A stretch of 64,000 nt of DNA, from positions 26,217,153 to 26,281,152 of the forward strand of contig CM039511.1 in NCBI GenBank assembly GCA_022432975.1, read 5' to 3'. The translations under genes and the position numbers were made by a program. The notes beneath the pieces were generated by a model. It had not been told where the DNA came from. It did no database searches and saw only the letters and a program-made list of their open reading frames with translations. The stretch is from Begonia masoniana (lineage: Eukaryota > Streptophyta > Magnoliopsida > Cucurbitales > Begoniaceae). Below, in pieces: positions 9,883 to 22,045 of the stretch (its first letter is position 1; every line of letters starts with the position of its first letter).

Positions 9883-12575
9883 CACTTGTTTTCTTCTTGA
9901 ATATCTCATTTTATGATTTACATGTTGTTCACATGTGTAATAATCTATTTTTTTTTTCATTAGACATGTTATTCTCTTAATGCCCCAAACCGGTGCATTA
10001 TAATTATTGCACTGTCCCGAAAATGATTTCAGAATTCTTAACTTTCATTCTCGAAGGATGCTGAAAATGGATAAGAGCTCTATTCTTGTTGTACTTTCTT
10101 CTGCAGCGTCTCTTCTAGTTCTAGCTTGATGGTTCTGTTCAATACTAACTTCTTTCTTGACGTAGGAAAAAACTAAAACTTACTCCATTCTTCTCATTTC
10201 TTCCCACTGTTTCATGATAGAGGTCTTATTAGAGTTTTGGCTGCATTTTTGATTGTAAATGATATAATATCTGATACTGCTGACTTGTAAATGTTGACCA
10301 ATACAGATTAGTCTACTTCTCTGTAATAATGTTTCTAATCTATATTTTATATATATTGCAAAGATAATATGTCAGCTGTATTATTACTGTTAGGATTAGA
10401 TTCTCCTCTGCTCTTTATATTCAGAGGGAGCACAAAGTGTTTGTACAGTAGATTTTGGAAATAATCAGAATCATTACGAAATTCTGTGTCATATTCTTAC
10501 TCTGATAGAATCCAATGTATTGCACTTATTATAATTGTCTTTTAAGATTTTTAGGTATTTAGTTAAGTATATCTTTTAGTATTCTTAGAGAGTTGTCTTT
10601 TAGTATTTTAGTTGTTGTTTATTTAAAGGGAAAATTATAGGATTAGGAGGATTTTCTTTTGGAAAATTAGTCTAAAGGGAAAGCTACCAGACCTCTTAAA
10701 AGTCTCGTTATTTTGGAAGAACTAACAGACTTCTCGAACATCTAATTATTTTGTAATTTTTATTATCATCTTTTTTATTAAATCTTAAGGGGGTTCGTAT
10801 CATATTCTTTGATAAATTCCTAATCTTATTTGAGAATTGTGAAATTGTTATCACTTGAAATTACAAATTTAGGGTATATACCGACTTTTAATGCAATCTA
10901 AAAAACTTCTAGTATTATTTATGTGCATAAGAAGCCTAATTAATCATAGTTAGCTAAAGAGTATCATGTGTGTTGTTCACCCATCTACTGCAGGAACTAT
11001 CAAAAGTTGTCGCAAAGCAAGCTGAAGAAGGGAAGGTACACTCCTCGAATCTTCAATAAGGTTTTTGGTTCTCATTAGGAAACGACATAAGCTCAGTGAG
11101 ATGGGAAAGAAAACTTATTGATTTCGAAAAGTTGGGTTTTTATCGTTCTTCCTCTATTAATTTATAGTTTGTGTTGAATCGAAGTAATAGATGATTAGTA
11201 ATTGTCTTCAAAAGCATAGTTTGCATGCCATATTAAACTAGTCTCTTTCAAAAAGTCACTTCTTTGATATGTTTTTCTTTTCTGTTTTTAGGTGGCAGTA
11301 AGGAATATAAGAAGGGATGCCTTAAAGGCCTACGAAAAGCTTGAGAAGGTATGAACTCTTGAGTCATACTCATCTTGTCCTCCCTCTCTAAAGCTTGTGC
11401 TTTCGGGGCTTCCCTATCCTTTTGGTTTTATTTATTTTTACTCTCGTGTATCGCAGGACAAAAAACTTTCAGAAGATAATGTGAAGGACTTGTCATCTGA
11501 TTTGCAGGTTAGTTAATCCCTTAAGTCTATGACTATCCTTACATTTAAATGTTGGGGAATAAACTGTGACGTGAGTTGCATTATATGCAAATTTAAATAT
11601 GGTTCACTAAAGTGATTGAAAAGATGATAATAAAAATTACTTCAGAAGTCAAACACGGTTTAGGTTATTTAGTTTACTTTAGAAGGTCATCTCAAATTAT
11701 GATAATAGTATTATTTCATGCAGTCAATTCCAAGTTGCTTTAAATCTCAAGTTAACAATTTTAGCGTCGTTTCTTTAAATCTAGTTTGTCACAACACCTT
11801 TAATGACCAAAATTCCCATTTTTCACTTCAACCGTGGCAATGTCCACGCATTCTATATTTGGTGCTTTGCTTCAGTCACAAATGAGATGCATGTGAAGAA
11901 ACAAGTTCATAGAAAGTTAATACTGTCCCTTAAGTGATCCCAAAAAAAAGACTTAAAATATTTTAATATGTTTGTTTCAATGGTTAATAATTATATAAAA
12001 GTATCATAGCATATGGTTTTGAATTTGCCCTCGGTGAATTCTTGGTGGTCTTACTGTGCTTTAAGTTCGTAGCTATGATTCTCCGCCTGAATATGAACTG
12101 TGGACATCATTTTTGTCGTGCAGAAATTGACTGATGATTATATGAAGAAAATTGATGTACTCTACAAACAGAAAGAAAAGGTAATAGTTTCCACACTGGA
12201 CGAAATTTTCAAAGAGTTTGAAGAAGGAACTTTGAGATATTACTTTTAGCATACAACTCATGGATTGCAAAAATGGAGTTCATACTTCAAATCTGCTTCC
12301 GAGGTCATTATTGCTCGAAATGCACGCCATAGTTTTAGCTGCAGGGGGGCACTTTTCATGATATTTTCTGCACAAGTTTAGGCACATAAAAACAAATATC
12401 ATATGATGTGATGATTGGATTTACATGCTTAAATCAGTGGTTGATTTAAGTATGATTCACCAAATGCGAGATCTGGTGTTTGCAATGGTTGAAACCGATG
12501 ATGAAACAGTTTTGAAATGCTGTTGAGGGTTGACATCCATATTTATTTGCGTTTCAGGAGTTGCTGACGGTTTGA
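7434..12575 (+). CDS. RRF: Plastid ribosome recycling factor, 11 exons
   Basis: Exons: 7434-7524, 7793-7940, 8033-8102, 8197-8292, 9080-9177, 9595-9706, 10994-11035, 11292-11348, 11457-11507, 12124-12180, 12558-12575 (840 bp, 279 residues). All junctions keep frame. Introns are GT-AG except intron 2, which starts GC (GAG|GCAAGT). The Ser/Thr-rich N-terminus is a likely chloroplast transit peptide. The body matches the bacterial-type RRF family: [10 protein letters not shown] at residues 122-131 in the helical domain, the [17 protein letters not shown] segment opening the beta/alpha domain, NNDGEVIRL at 186-194, and the helical C-terminus ending KEKELLTV. RRF works with EF-G to split post-termination 70S ribosomes, here presumably in the plastid. 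It is full length with no broken residues. The start was chosen at the ATG beginning the transit peptide; an upstream in-frame ATG at 7368 is less likely. Confidence 0.95.
7793..7940 (+). other. RRF: RRF exon 2, followed by a GC-AG intron
   Basis: Exon 2 ends CAGAAGAG at 7940 and the intron begins GCAAGTAT. A GT donor here would need a shift that breaks the [16 protein letters not shown] reading, so the GC donor is the best call. Apart from the GC dinucleotide the donor matches consensus strongly, as is usual for GC-AG introns. Confidence 0.8.
9832..9879 (+). repeat. Poly(A) tract of 48 in an RRF intron
   Basis: An uninterrupted run of A in the intron after exon 6. It could be the tail of an old retroposed sequence, but no body or flanking duplication was recognised next to it, so a simple homopolymer expansion is equally likely. 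Confidence 0.9.
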
Positions 12576-13108
12576 TGACTGCAGCGGGGCATGGGTGTGG
12601 TTTGAAGCTCAGAAAGATCAAAGTGTTTGTTCATTTGTGGATAAAATGAGAACCAATTTTACATGTTTTTTCAAGAAGTACGAGATTATGTTTTTGTCTC
12701 ATCTGAATCTTTTAGAAGGTTGCAGAAATCAAGATCTTCTTCTGGTGCATTTGAACAACTAATATCTTCTCTTTTGTTCTGGTTTTATGCATTATTTATT
12801 AAAAACTATATAATATAAAAAGATGTGACATAAATATGATGCTTGTCCAGCTTATAACTACAATAATTGTAGAAGAAGAAAGGTTCTATGCAAAGTACGT
12901 AACTTCAATGGTGAAGTACATGGATCTTGTAGACTTGGTCGAGGGGTTGGGCTGTCATACCTTAGCCCATCCGTCTCTGTGTCAATGGCTGGAAGCCTGG
13001 AACTAAAAGTCTCTCTTCATTCTCCACGCTTGTCTCCATTTGTTTCAATTTCTGTATCCTGTCAGTCGACCCACCCGAGAATTTGCAGTCTCTTCGTAGA
13101 CGACGGAG
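12576..13108 (+). other. RRF 3' UTR and promoter/5' UTR of the next gene
   Basis: The 533 bp between the RRF stop and the next start codon. It holds an AT-rich stretch with TATAATATAAA near 12810 that could serve as a TATA-like element for the downstream gene or as RRF polyadenylation context. No separate gene is seen. The spacing suggests two ordinary tandem plant genes. Confidence 0.45.
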
Positions 13109-14306
13109 ATGGGTGCTTTATCTATATTCCCTTCTGTCCCCTCTGCTTCCCCGTCTTCCCATCATTTGCCGTGGCAACCCCAGCTCTCCACCCGCTGCTT
13201 ACACGGCTCTTCAGTTTCTCCTTGCTTATCTAGGGTTCGAAACAAGCGCATTGTTGTTTTCTGTACGAACTCAGGCGAAACGAATGGCTCTCAGTTCTTG
13301 GATGAAGATGGTGTGGTTGATGACATGGATGGCTATCTGAATTCTCTTTCTCTTGAGTACGACTCTATCTGGGACACTAAACCTTCGTGGTGAGATTTTA
13401 CCCTCTTGGGTCTCTGTAAGTTTCGCCATTGATTGCTACTTTTTCATGCTTGCTTATCTTGCGGAAGCTAACTTCGTTTAATGGATTAGAGATTTCCCCT
13501 TTTTTGGGTCTTCTTGAGTATCATTCTCGCTCATGATTTAGCTTCAAAATCAGATTGTTCCAACACGAATTCAGATGGCAAGAATTTGCTTTTACGCATT
13601 TTCTATATCGAGTTTTTTCTTCACATCATGATAAATTTCAATTCATTATCATTCGCTACAATGAGGATCCTGATAGTGGAAGGAAAAGGGTTAGGTAGAC
13701 TAGCATTACATCTTCTGAAAATCTTTGACCTTTTAGAACGAAACTCTCGATGGTGGTATGCAATACATTATGTTGTAAACTAATTTATTCCCACACTTGG
13801 TGTTTGCAGGTGTCAACCATGGACGATAATGCTCACAGGAATATCACTCACTGCTGCTAGCTGGTTTGTGTTGAGGTCATTAGCAGTCACAACAATCATC
13901 CTCTTAGTAATTTGCTTGTGGTGGTATATCTTCCTCTATTCTTACCCTAAGGTATTACCTCATTACTTGCATGTAATTTTCTCTGATTTTTAGATGTTTC
14001 AAAAAAAAAAAAAAAAGAAACCATTTGAGAAGCATCTGACCGACCCTTCATTTATCGTCAAATCTTTGAATTCATTGATTGGCAAACCGAAACTTCTGGT
14101 CTTGACTTCACCCTTTTTATTATATTTCGAGACATTTATAGAACCTGGTTCCTCGATCATACATTCCACCTTTGAAGCCAGTAGTGACTTATTTAGTATT
14201 TGACATCTCTGTTCTTCATCAGGCTTACTCAGACATGATCGCCGACAGAAGAAAGAAAGTGATAGACGGTGTAGAAGACACATTTGGACTGAGAAAGAGT
14301 CCATAG
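13109..14306 (+). CDS. Small predicted plastid membrane protein, DUF6737-like, 3 exons
   Basis: Exons 13109-13389, 13810-13951 and 14223-14306 give 168 residues with frame kept across two GT-AG introns. Residues 1 to about 60 are rich in Ser, Pro and Arg with few acids, as in chloroplast transit peptides. A short acidic stretch (DEDGVVDDMDG) follows. Then comes DTKPSWCQPW, ending at residue 98 and crossing the first intron, and two adjacent hydrophobic segments (about 100-120 and 123-140, ending CLWWYIFLYSYPK). A basic tail (DRRKKVIDGVED) closes the protein. From memory, the KPxWCQPW plus two-helix layout resembles cyanobacterial DUF6737 proteins, which suggests a thylakoid or envelope protein of unknown function. 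The gene model is firm; the family name is tentative. The start is the ATG opening the transit-like segment; frames starting at 12979 and 13083 lack continuity into exon 2. Confidence 0.8.
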
Positions 14307-14541
14307 TTCAATGCAAGTATAAGAGGGTGAATGCAATAGTTTATTGTGGAATCTACGACATATTATGTAGTTGTAAGTGTTTTAGATGAAACGATACGGG
14401 TTGTATTGAGAAGAGCTCGTATTTATTATGTGTATTCCAATTCATTCAAGTACTTTGCTAGACTTTGATAAGCATCACAAGAGGATCAACCAAAGGAGGT
14501 TCTTTTGACGGCCAGTAGAAGTTGTTCATTTCAGAATCTAC
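14307..14541 (+). other. 3' flank of the DUF6737-like gene
   Basis: AT-rich, with a GTATTTATTATGTG stretch near 14420 that could support polyadenylation. The gypsy element begins 235 bp after the stop codon, so the 3' end of this gene may lie close to or inside transposon sequence. Confidence 0.45.
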
Positions 14542-14802
14542 TGATACGTACTGCTACTTTTATTCCCAAAAACAGTGGTATCACATACAAACTAAGGGTT
14601 GATCGAGAGACCCATCCTGTCCACAAGACTTTCTTCACACAGATTACTCAAAAACTACCCAGCTCTATTTCCTCCTATCTTTTATTCTTTTTCAGTTGTA
14701 TAACTACCGTAAACTATATTTTGTTAATTGCTACAAACCGTTAACTATTCTATCTCATTATTCCTTCGTCTAGAATATGTAAATTTAATAGCAGGCCTAA
14801 CA
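14542..14802 (-). repeat. 3' LTR of G1
   Basis: Nearly identical to 19296-19562 over its whole length; differences are mainly small indels and a few substitutions. The last codons of the pol frame run into this LTR (the frame continues to 14745). Confidence 0.92.
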
Positions 14803-15980
14803 TTACTCCGCTGCCAAAAAGTAACCTTGTTCTTAAGGTTGAAGGCTGGAAATTGATGAAGAATATTCTCAAACGTTTCCCATGTAGCTTCAAACGAGGG
14901 TACGCCCCTCCATTTAGTCAAAACTAAATCGGGTTGAGAACTGCCGGAAGAAAATTTAACATCTAACAATGATTCAGGTACTCTGACCTCCTCACCCTCG
15001 GACTGTAAATCCTTCGGTAAAGGAACAGAATTCACAAAATCCCCTTTTGCCGGTTTTAACAGAGAAACATGAAAAATCGGATGAATTTTAGCCGACTCTG
15101 GCAACAATAATTTGTAAGCTACTTTTCCGATACGCTGAATGATTTCAAAAGGACCGACAAACCTGGAAGAAAGCTTCTGGCTACCTCCTGCCCCTACTGA
15201 TTTCTCACGGTATTTCTGTAGCTTCAACCACACTTTATCTCCGATCTCATACTCGACATTTCGACGCTTCCCATTGGCTGTCTGAATCATTACTTGCTGA
15301 GCTCGATTGAGATGAGAACGCAATATCCCTAAAACTTCATCTCGCTCTCGCAACAGTTCGTTGACTGCCGACACCACAGTAAGCCTTTTTTCACCCCATA
15401 ATAATGAAGGAGGATCACGTTTATAAACAGCCTTAAATGGGCTCATCCCAATGGCAGTCTGATAAGTTGAGTTATACCAATACTCAGCCCAATACAACCA
15501 ACGACTCCATTCCTTCAGTTTCTCCCCCGTGAAACACCGAAAATAAGTTTCCAGCGTGCGGTTCACCACCTCCGATTTCCCATCCGTCTGAGGATGGTAT
15601 GCCGAACTAAACTTCAGAATCGTGCCTTGCAAGCGCCACAGCTCCTTCCAGAACGCACTAACAAATATTTTATCTCTATCAGAGACGATCGACTTCGGCA
15701 ACCCATGTAGTTTAAAAACATTCTGCAAAAATTTGTCAGCTACTGAAGTAGCCGAAAACGGATGCTTTAATCCGATAAAATGACCATACTTACTCAAACG
15801 ATCAACCACCACCATAATAGTATCCAAACCATTAGACTTCGGAAGTTTCTCAATAAAATTCATAGAAATATCCTCCCAAATATCTCGCGGAATAGGAAGA
15901 GCCTGTAGAAGACCCGCCGGCGACAAAGTCTCATATTTGTTCGCCTGACATACCGAACAAAGACTGACATATTTCTCCAC
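14745..15980 (-). pseudogene. G1 integrase with GPY/F region and chromodomain
   Basis: A 411-codon open frame. It begins in the zinc-binding region (CSVCQANKYE), followed by the catalytic core: DISMNFIEKLPKS, GLPKSIVSDRD, then HPQTDGKSEVVNRTLE, which supplies the D, D and E residues. The GPY/F-like stretch VGPFEIIQRIGKVAYKLLLP and then LTKWRGVPSFEATWE, a chromodomain, follow. Integrase inserts the cDNA and the chromodomain can steer it to marked chromatin. The N-terminus lies in a different frame, overlapping 15860-15980, so a frameshift separates it from RNase H. Confidence 0.85.
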
Positions 15981-16570
15981 ATCCCCCGCATACCAAACCA
16001 GAAAAGTTCACTGGCCAATCTCTTATAAGTTTTCGTAACACCCCCATGACCCCCCAAAGGACTATCATGGAACAGTGCTAATATCCGAGGAATTACCGGC
16101 GAGAATTTAGAAATCACTTTTCTGTTTTTAAAAAAAAGTTGATCCCCTCGTACAGTAAATCGTGAATTACTGTCCTCATTCTGTAACAATCTCCGCTTAA
16201 TGTTCTGTAAACGTTCATCTTCCAATATTCCTTCCTCCAGCTCCACCTTCGAAATGGAACTTTGTGTAAAGGCTACATTCAACTGCAATAACTCCTTATC
16301 AGCTTCTGATTTCTGAGATAAACTATCTGCCGCCTTATTCTCACAGCCCGGTTTATATTGGACTTCAAAATCATAACCTAGAATTTTAATGAGCCATTTT
16401 TGATAATCTGGAGTAATCAGCCTCTGCTTCATCAAAAACTTTAAACTGCGTTGGTCAGTGCGAACAATGAAATGTCGCCCCAACAGATATGGTTTCCACT
16501 TCTGAATTACTAACACAATTGCCATCAGTTCTCGTTCATAAATAGATTTCAACTTACTTTGTGTGGACAA
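15860..16570 (-). pseudogene. G1 RNase H to integrase zinc-finger region
   Basis: A 236-codon frame with RNase H motifs (YERELMAIVLVIQKWKPYL, then HFIVRTDQRSLKFLM) and, after a linker, the H-x-H-like start of the integrase finger (SPLGGHGGVTKTYKRL). A stop codon lies just upstream at about 16571, inside RNase H, and a frameshift joins it imperfectly to the integrase core. Confidence 0.8.
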
Positions 16571-17381
16571 CTGTTAACTGAAAAAAGCAATCGGTCTTTC
16601 ATTCTGCATCAATATAGCACCCAAACCCGTTCCCGATGCATCTGTTTCCAGAACAAAAACTTCGTCAAAATTGGGTAACGCTAAAACAAGGACTGTACAC
16701 ATAGCTACTTCAAACGTTGAAAAACTGATTCCGCTTCCTCATTCCTTGCAAACTTATCTTTTTTTAACTGTTCAGTAAGCGGTAACGCAATTGACCCATA
16801 GCCCAAAACAAATCTTCTATAATACCCTATTAAACCCAGAAATCTGCATAACTGTTTCAGTGTATTCGGCACCGGCCAATTTTGAATTGTCGCTACTTTA
16901 CTTTGATCCACTGCGACTCCTTGATCAACCCAGATAATCTAACTCACGCTTCGCAAAAGAACACTTCTTTTCATTAATGAACAACTTCTCTGCAACCAAT
17001 ATATCCAACGTAACCTCTAAATGTTGTAGGTGTTCCCCCCACGACTTACTATAAATCAAAATGTCGTCGAAAAATACCAATAAGAATTTCCTCAGATACC
17101 GATGAAACACCTTATTCATCAACGACTGAAAAGTTGAAGGAGCGTTCGTGAGCCCGAAGGGCATCACTAAAAATTCATAATGTCCTTCATGGGTGCGGAA
17201 AGCTGTTTTATGCACATCCTCCTGCTTGACTCTAATCTGGTGATAACCAGATTTCAAGTCTAGCTTAGAGAAAACTTTGGCCCCATACATTTCATCCAAC
17301 AACTCTTCAATTACCGGAATGGGAAACTTATCCTTCACCGTTTCTCTGTTTAGAGCTCTGTAGTCAATGCAGAAACGCCAA
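16571..17381 (-). pseudogene. G1 reverse transcriptase, frameshifted
   Basis: Two frames (16925-17338 and 16705-16911) cover RT. The first has [16 protein letters not shown], then [18 protein letters not shown] and the active-site box [13 protein letters not shown]. The second has the connection-domain text FLGLIGYYRRFV. A one- or two-base shift near 16915-16925 and another near 17380 separate the frames. Confidence 0.85.
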
Positions 17382-19338
17382 CTATTGTCTTTTTTTTTTC
17401 ACCAAAATAATAGGACTTGAAAAGGGACTTGAGCTGGGTTGTATTATTCTAGCCGTCAACATCTCTCCCACCAATCTTTCTATCTCATCTTTTTGTATCA
17501 TCGGGTACCTATACGGTCTCACATTTATAGGCGTGGTTCCTTCTTTAAGTATAATATGATGTTCATGTTGCCGACTTGGAGGTAACCCTGTCGGTAACGA
17601 GAAAACTTCACGATATTTACCCAGCAATTCAGTAATGGAAGTTTCTCTCCTGGACCCATCCTTGTTCTCATGTTCTTCCTCCAGACTACCAAATTGAACT
17701 AATATCGTCTGTCTCTCTTTCCTTAAACTCTTCATCATAAGTTTTAATGAAATAGATCGTTTATCTAAACTCGGATCTCCACGTACCTCTATCATCTTCT
17801 GGTCATCTTTCCATTTCATAACTTTCTTTTTCCAATCCACATGCATGTCCCCAATAGACTCCAGCCAACGCATGCCCAGTATAACGTCTGTATTACCGAG
17901 CTCAATGGGAAGGAATTCCTCCCTCACTTCCAATTCTGGTAATTCTAACAGTACATTCTTACAGATTCCATTTCCTCCTAACGACTTCCCATTTCCCATT
18001 GAGATCTCATATGGGCTGGTGTTCTGTACTGGTAATTCCCTCTCCCGAACCAGTCTACTTGAAATAAAGTTGTGGGTTGCTCCACTATCTATCATCACCA
18101 CCACATCCTTCCCGTATATCCTTCCTTTCAATCTTATCGTTCTCGGCGTCTGTATTCCACTAATGGAATTTAACGATAACTCCACCGTGTTCATTGGACG
18201 TAAATCTTCCTCATTGCCACCTTCAACATTTATTAAATTTTCATTTTCATCTTTACCATCCCTGTCCTCCATAATCAAAACTTGCAACATCTTTTTTTTA
18301 CAAAGATGTCCAGGAGTGTACTTTTCGTCACAACGATAGCACAAACCTTTCTCTCTCTGTATCTGCATTTCCGCTTCGGTCAATCTCCTTCGTGGAACCT
18401 CCGTCTTCAATGAACCCATAGGTTTAGTGGAGACTTCCGGAGCATTTCTATGACTATCACTCATTTTCTCAGGAGTATACCTCCTAGCACCTTTATAACT
18501 ATTTGTCGTTGTTGATCGGAACAGTATATTCTTATTCTCCACCATCTGAGAAAATTGCATCAGCTCTCTTAATCCACCCGGTCTCATAAGCCTTACATCT
18601 CCTTTGATCTCATTCTTTAAACCGTTAAAATAAGCGCTAATCAAAACTTCTTCGGGTATCCCTATCAGATTAGAAATAAGTGTCTCAAATTTGATCCTAT
18701 ACTCCTCCACTGAACTTTCTTGTTTCAACGTTAACAGCCTGTCGCAGCTCGATCCTTCTTGCATCATGCGAAATCTCTCCGTCAACAATTGCTTTAACTC
18801 CGTCCACGTTCGAAATGGTCTAGCTCGGTTCTCCCACTGAAACCACGATAGCCCCGGTCCTTCGAAACATATGGTAGCTGCTTCTACTTTTTCTTCGTCA
18901 GATAGACGATTAACCGAAAAATAGCGTTCAGCTTTAAAAATCCACCCTTCTACTTCTTCTCCAAAAAAAAATTGGTAATTCCAATTTCCTCGGTAAATAA
19001 TCTCTATACGTACCTACCGTTTCACTCCCACTCCTCTTAGAGCATTGCCCTTCCATTGATTCTGTCACATTTTTCGGCCTGGAATTACTCCTTTCCTCTG
19101 TTCTCACAATCAATTTTGATAATTGTTCCTGCATCGACATCAACGTATTCTCCAAGACCGTTATCTTCGATATCTTATGTAATTCTTCCCTTACTTCATC
19201 CAATTCCTTCTGCCAGTCCGGTGTTGTTTCCTTTTGTGCTTCGGCTCTCGTTAACATCCTTGGCATCCCTAAGGAACGGAGCTCTGATACCAAATTGATA
19301 CGTACTGCTACTTTTATTCCCAAAAACAGTGGTATCAC
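17382..19338 (-). pseudogene. G1 gag and protease, frameshifted
   Basis: The N-terminal piece (18934-19338) and a 468-codon piece (17382-18788) are in different frames, with a shift around an A/T run near 18960. The larger piece holds the gag C-terminal half, a zinc knuckle CYRCDEKYTPGHLC that would bind RNA, and a retroviral aspartic protease with active site VMIDSGATHNFIS. It ends at the start of RT ([13 protein letters not shown]). Confidence 0.82.
19281..19292 (-). other. G1 primer-binding site (initiator tRNA-Met)
   Basis: GCTCTGATACCA is the complement of TGGTATCAGAGC, which matches the 3' end of plant initiator tRNA-Met. It is separated by three bases from the right LTR, which confirms minus-strand polarity and makes the right LTR the 5' LTR. 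Confidence 0.92.
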
Positions 19339-19562
19339 ATAAAACTAAGGGTTGATCGAGAGACCCATCCTCTCCACAAGACCTTCTTCACATAGATTAC
19401 TCAAAAACTACCCAGCTCTATTTCCTCCTATCTTTTATTCTTTTTCAGTTGTATAACTACCGTAAACTATATTTTGTTAACTGCTACAAACCGTTAACTA
19501 TTCTATCTCATTATTCCTTATTCCTTCGTCTAGAATATGTAAATTTAATAGCAGGCCTAACA
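19296..19562 (-). repeat. 5' LTR of G1
   Basis: Begins TGATACGTACTG next to the primer site and ends GGCCTAACA at 19562. It is 6 bp longer than the other LTR because of small indels (an extra TTATTCC-type repeat near the end, offset by a short loss elsewhere). Confidence 0.92.
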
Positions 19563-21712
19563 TCTTCAAACAGCAGACTGAAAGATAATCCTATACAATT
19601 GGTTTATACCAAGAAAGAAAGGAGTCTTTTTGGCAAATCTGCAAAGTCTGCAAGAATTGTGTTATGTTGTGATGGTGATTTTATAATGCAAGTGTATGTG
19701 TCGCCAGTAATATATGAAGTGTCGTACTCAGAAGAAATTGATATGAATAAATTATTTATTTCTAGCATACTTTTATCTTGATTTTATTTGCACAACTGAA
19801 ATTTGATAAATGTAATTTAAATTAACTATCACAATAAAAGCAGAAATTGAACCCAAGTGAGTTTTTAAGAAATAAAATCTAGAATTACAACTATCCTTTC
19901 TACACTTCACCTAATTTGACTATCTACATTATTTAATTAATCAATTAATTCGCACAATTTTATTTATCAAGAAACAATAAATTATCTAAAAGCATATTTT
20001 GATGGTTATTTAGAAATACTTATAAATTGAATTCACTATATTCGTATGAGAATTAAAATTACAATAATTCATTAAATTCAAGTTCTCTACATGAATACAT
20101 ATGTTATGCAAGTATAATCCTATCCAACATAAACTTACAGTTTTCATTCGATGATCGTATGTTATCTTGTCTGTATCTAACATGTAAATGTTTCTCTCAA
20201 ATTCTTTACATGTGATAAATTAACCTAATTATTGACAAGTTAATTAAATTATCAATTCTCTATGAAAGAATAAACAAATACATATGAAAAAAGCTAAAAA
20301 AGATAAAAAATAAATTAGACTACATGTAGAGTTCAAATAGTAGCCATAGAAAAGAGAGTTAGTTCCTAGAAAATCAAGGACAAACAATAGAAATAATATC
20401 TCATAAGAATTACAACAAAAATAAAGATAGAGAAAAGAGAGATAAAACTAGTCAGGTTTCTGTCTTGATGTTCCGCAGTGTGCTGCTAAGATTTCCACAA
20501 ACATTGTCATCAAAAATCTTTTTTTTTTTTTATCTCGACTCTCTAGTGTCCTTTCATTGTTTGGTTTGTCTTGTATTTATAAATCATCATCAAAACGACT
20601 TGGTTGACCTAATTTTCCTACTCCGAATATTGAAGCGCAAATGTAGAAAAAAATGGTTTGAACCACATTAATAGATTTTTTTGCTATCTTTCTTCCCATC
20701 TCATTATTGCTGTTATTTGTTTGATTGGATATTAGAAATAACTTGTTAAATAAGAGAGAAAATGTCTAGTTTAAGATAGCAAAGTATAAAGATTTTAATC
20801 ACCCGAATAAGTTTATATAACTTAATTCACCCATATTCTTAGGTTAAACCGATCCTTCAACAATTTGTGTTCTTAAGAAGGTACTCATTGGTAGACATTA
20901 GAATCTATTGTTGCTATCTTTCTTTTGTGTAGGTGTGGATGGTCGTGGTTGTAAACAAAGATCAAGTAAATATCCTTCGTAAATCCTAGCAAGGTAATCG
21001 GTGGCTAGGCCTTGCAATGGTGCACCGTGAATCTAGTGTATGGTTGATGTCACGCAAATATATGTTCATATTGACATTAATATTATAATATGTTTTGTGA
21101 TTGATATTTATATCAGAATTGACATTAAAACATTTTGGTATAAAGTATAATTAATGAATATACACTAAATATTCATTGGATGTGCTTGCATTAAGGGTGG
21201 GCAGGACTGGACCGGGAATCGAAAATCAGACGGGACGGACGGGTTCGGTCCTAGGGTAATGGACCACGGTTCGGTCTTCGGACCCACGTATTTGCAAATG
21301 AACTTAGTAGCGCTCTTGAACTGAGCGTGAGCTCAATAACACTCATCTAGTTGCGTAATAGCATTGGAGGCAAAGTGTGAGCACAATAGCACTAGAGGCA
21401 TAGTGTGAGCGCAATAACAATAATTAGCTGAGCTCGAGCGCAGTAATGGAAGTGTAAATGAAGCACGTTATGTTTTAAAAATAAAAAGTGCATGGTATAA
21501 ATATATATACCTGACATTGTATGCATGAACATAAATGCATGGTTAGAAAGTGGGTGATGTGCATAATAAACATCATTGTATGCTGGTTGAAGGGTTATTG
21601 AATGATTTACATCACATCCTAGTTATATATACTTTTTTTGAATTGTGAGTACATGTAATCTGACTTTAGAAAAGTCCAGAACTATTTGTTCTTAGTAGAG
21701 TGCGACTCCCTT
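19563..21712. other. AT-rich intergenic DNA without a recognised gene
   Basis: AT-rich for most of its length, with scattered short open frames of 60-110 codons that lack plausible composition. A GC-richer patch at about 21190-21300 (GGGTGGGCAGGACTGGACCG, then CGGGTTCGGTCC) resembles the ends of small hAT-type elements, but no boundary could be set. The stretch at 21300-21450 repeats GTGAGCNCAATA-type words loosely. No RNA gene is seen. Confidence 0.5.
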
Positions 21713-22018
21713 TGTAACACCCGAGAATTTTCCTCAATGTGTATTGCTTTAGATTTAATTAAGTTATGGATCTTAGAGTTATTTAAATTATTAAGGAAGG
21801 ATTGGAGAGTAAATTTATAGGAATTTAACGGTCGAAGAATGAGAATTTAACGAGTTATTTAGTTTATTAAAACTTGGGATTTTATTTGGAAGAGGATTTC
21901 TAAATTTTAGGTCGAGTGGACGCGAACTTAATGAAAATACGGAAGTTCTAACATGTGAGGGCAAATTAGTAATTTAGTTTAAAAATTAAAAAAAAAAATA
22001 AAAAAAATGTATAGAAAT

Positions 22019-22045
22019 AGAATGGCTTCACGAAGAAGCCATTCT
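22019..22045 (+). repeat. Conserved hairpin with CAGAATGG-type stem, LTR E3
   Basis: Arm AGAATGGCTTC (22019-22029), loop of five, arm GAAGCCATTCT (22035-22045). It is about 305 bp inside the LTR and is followed by a GC-rich stretch, as in E4. The AGAATGG/CCATTCT half is shared with E1 and E4, while the rest of the stem differs but still pairs. Confidence 0.8.

Larger units (their letters stand above)
14542..19562 (-). mobile_element. Complete Ty3/gypsy chromovirus G1 (5021 bp), coding region decayed
   Basis: Terminal LTRs of 261 bp (14542-14802) and 267 bp (19296-19562) begin TGATACGTACTG and end GGCCTAACA. Flanking target copies are TCTAC (14537-14541) and TCTTC (19563-19567), one mismatch. 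The primer site is next to the right LTR. Coding order on the minus strand is gag with zinc knuckle, protease, RT, RNase H, integrase and a C-terminal chromodomain, which defines a plant chromovirus. The short LTRs and 5-kb length are typical of the Reina clade, though I assign that only by size. Several frameshifts and a stop in RNase H make it non-functional. The LTRs are very similar, with small indels, so the insertion is fairly recent. Confidence 0.93.

Noticed and set aside
17845..18339. A 164-codon plus-strand frame
   Set aside because: It is the reverse of the G1 gag-protease coding region and has no independent support.
19449..19781. A 110-codon frame spanning the right edge of G1
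   Set aside because: It starts within the LTR and crosses the target site into AT-rich flank; the first third is LTR sequence shared with the other end.
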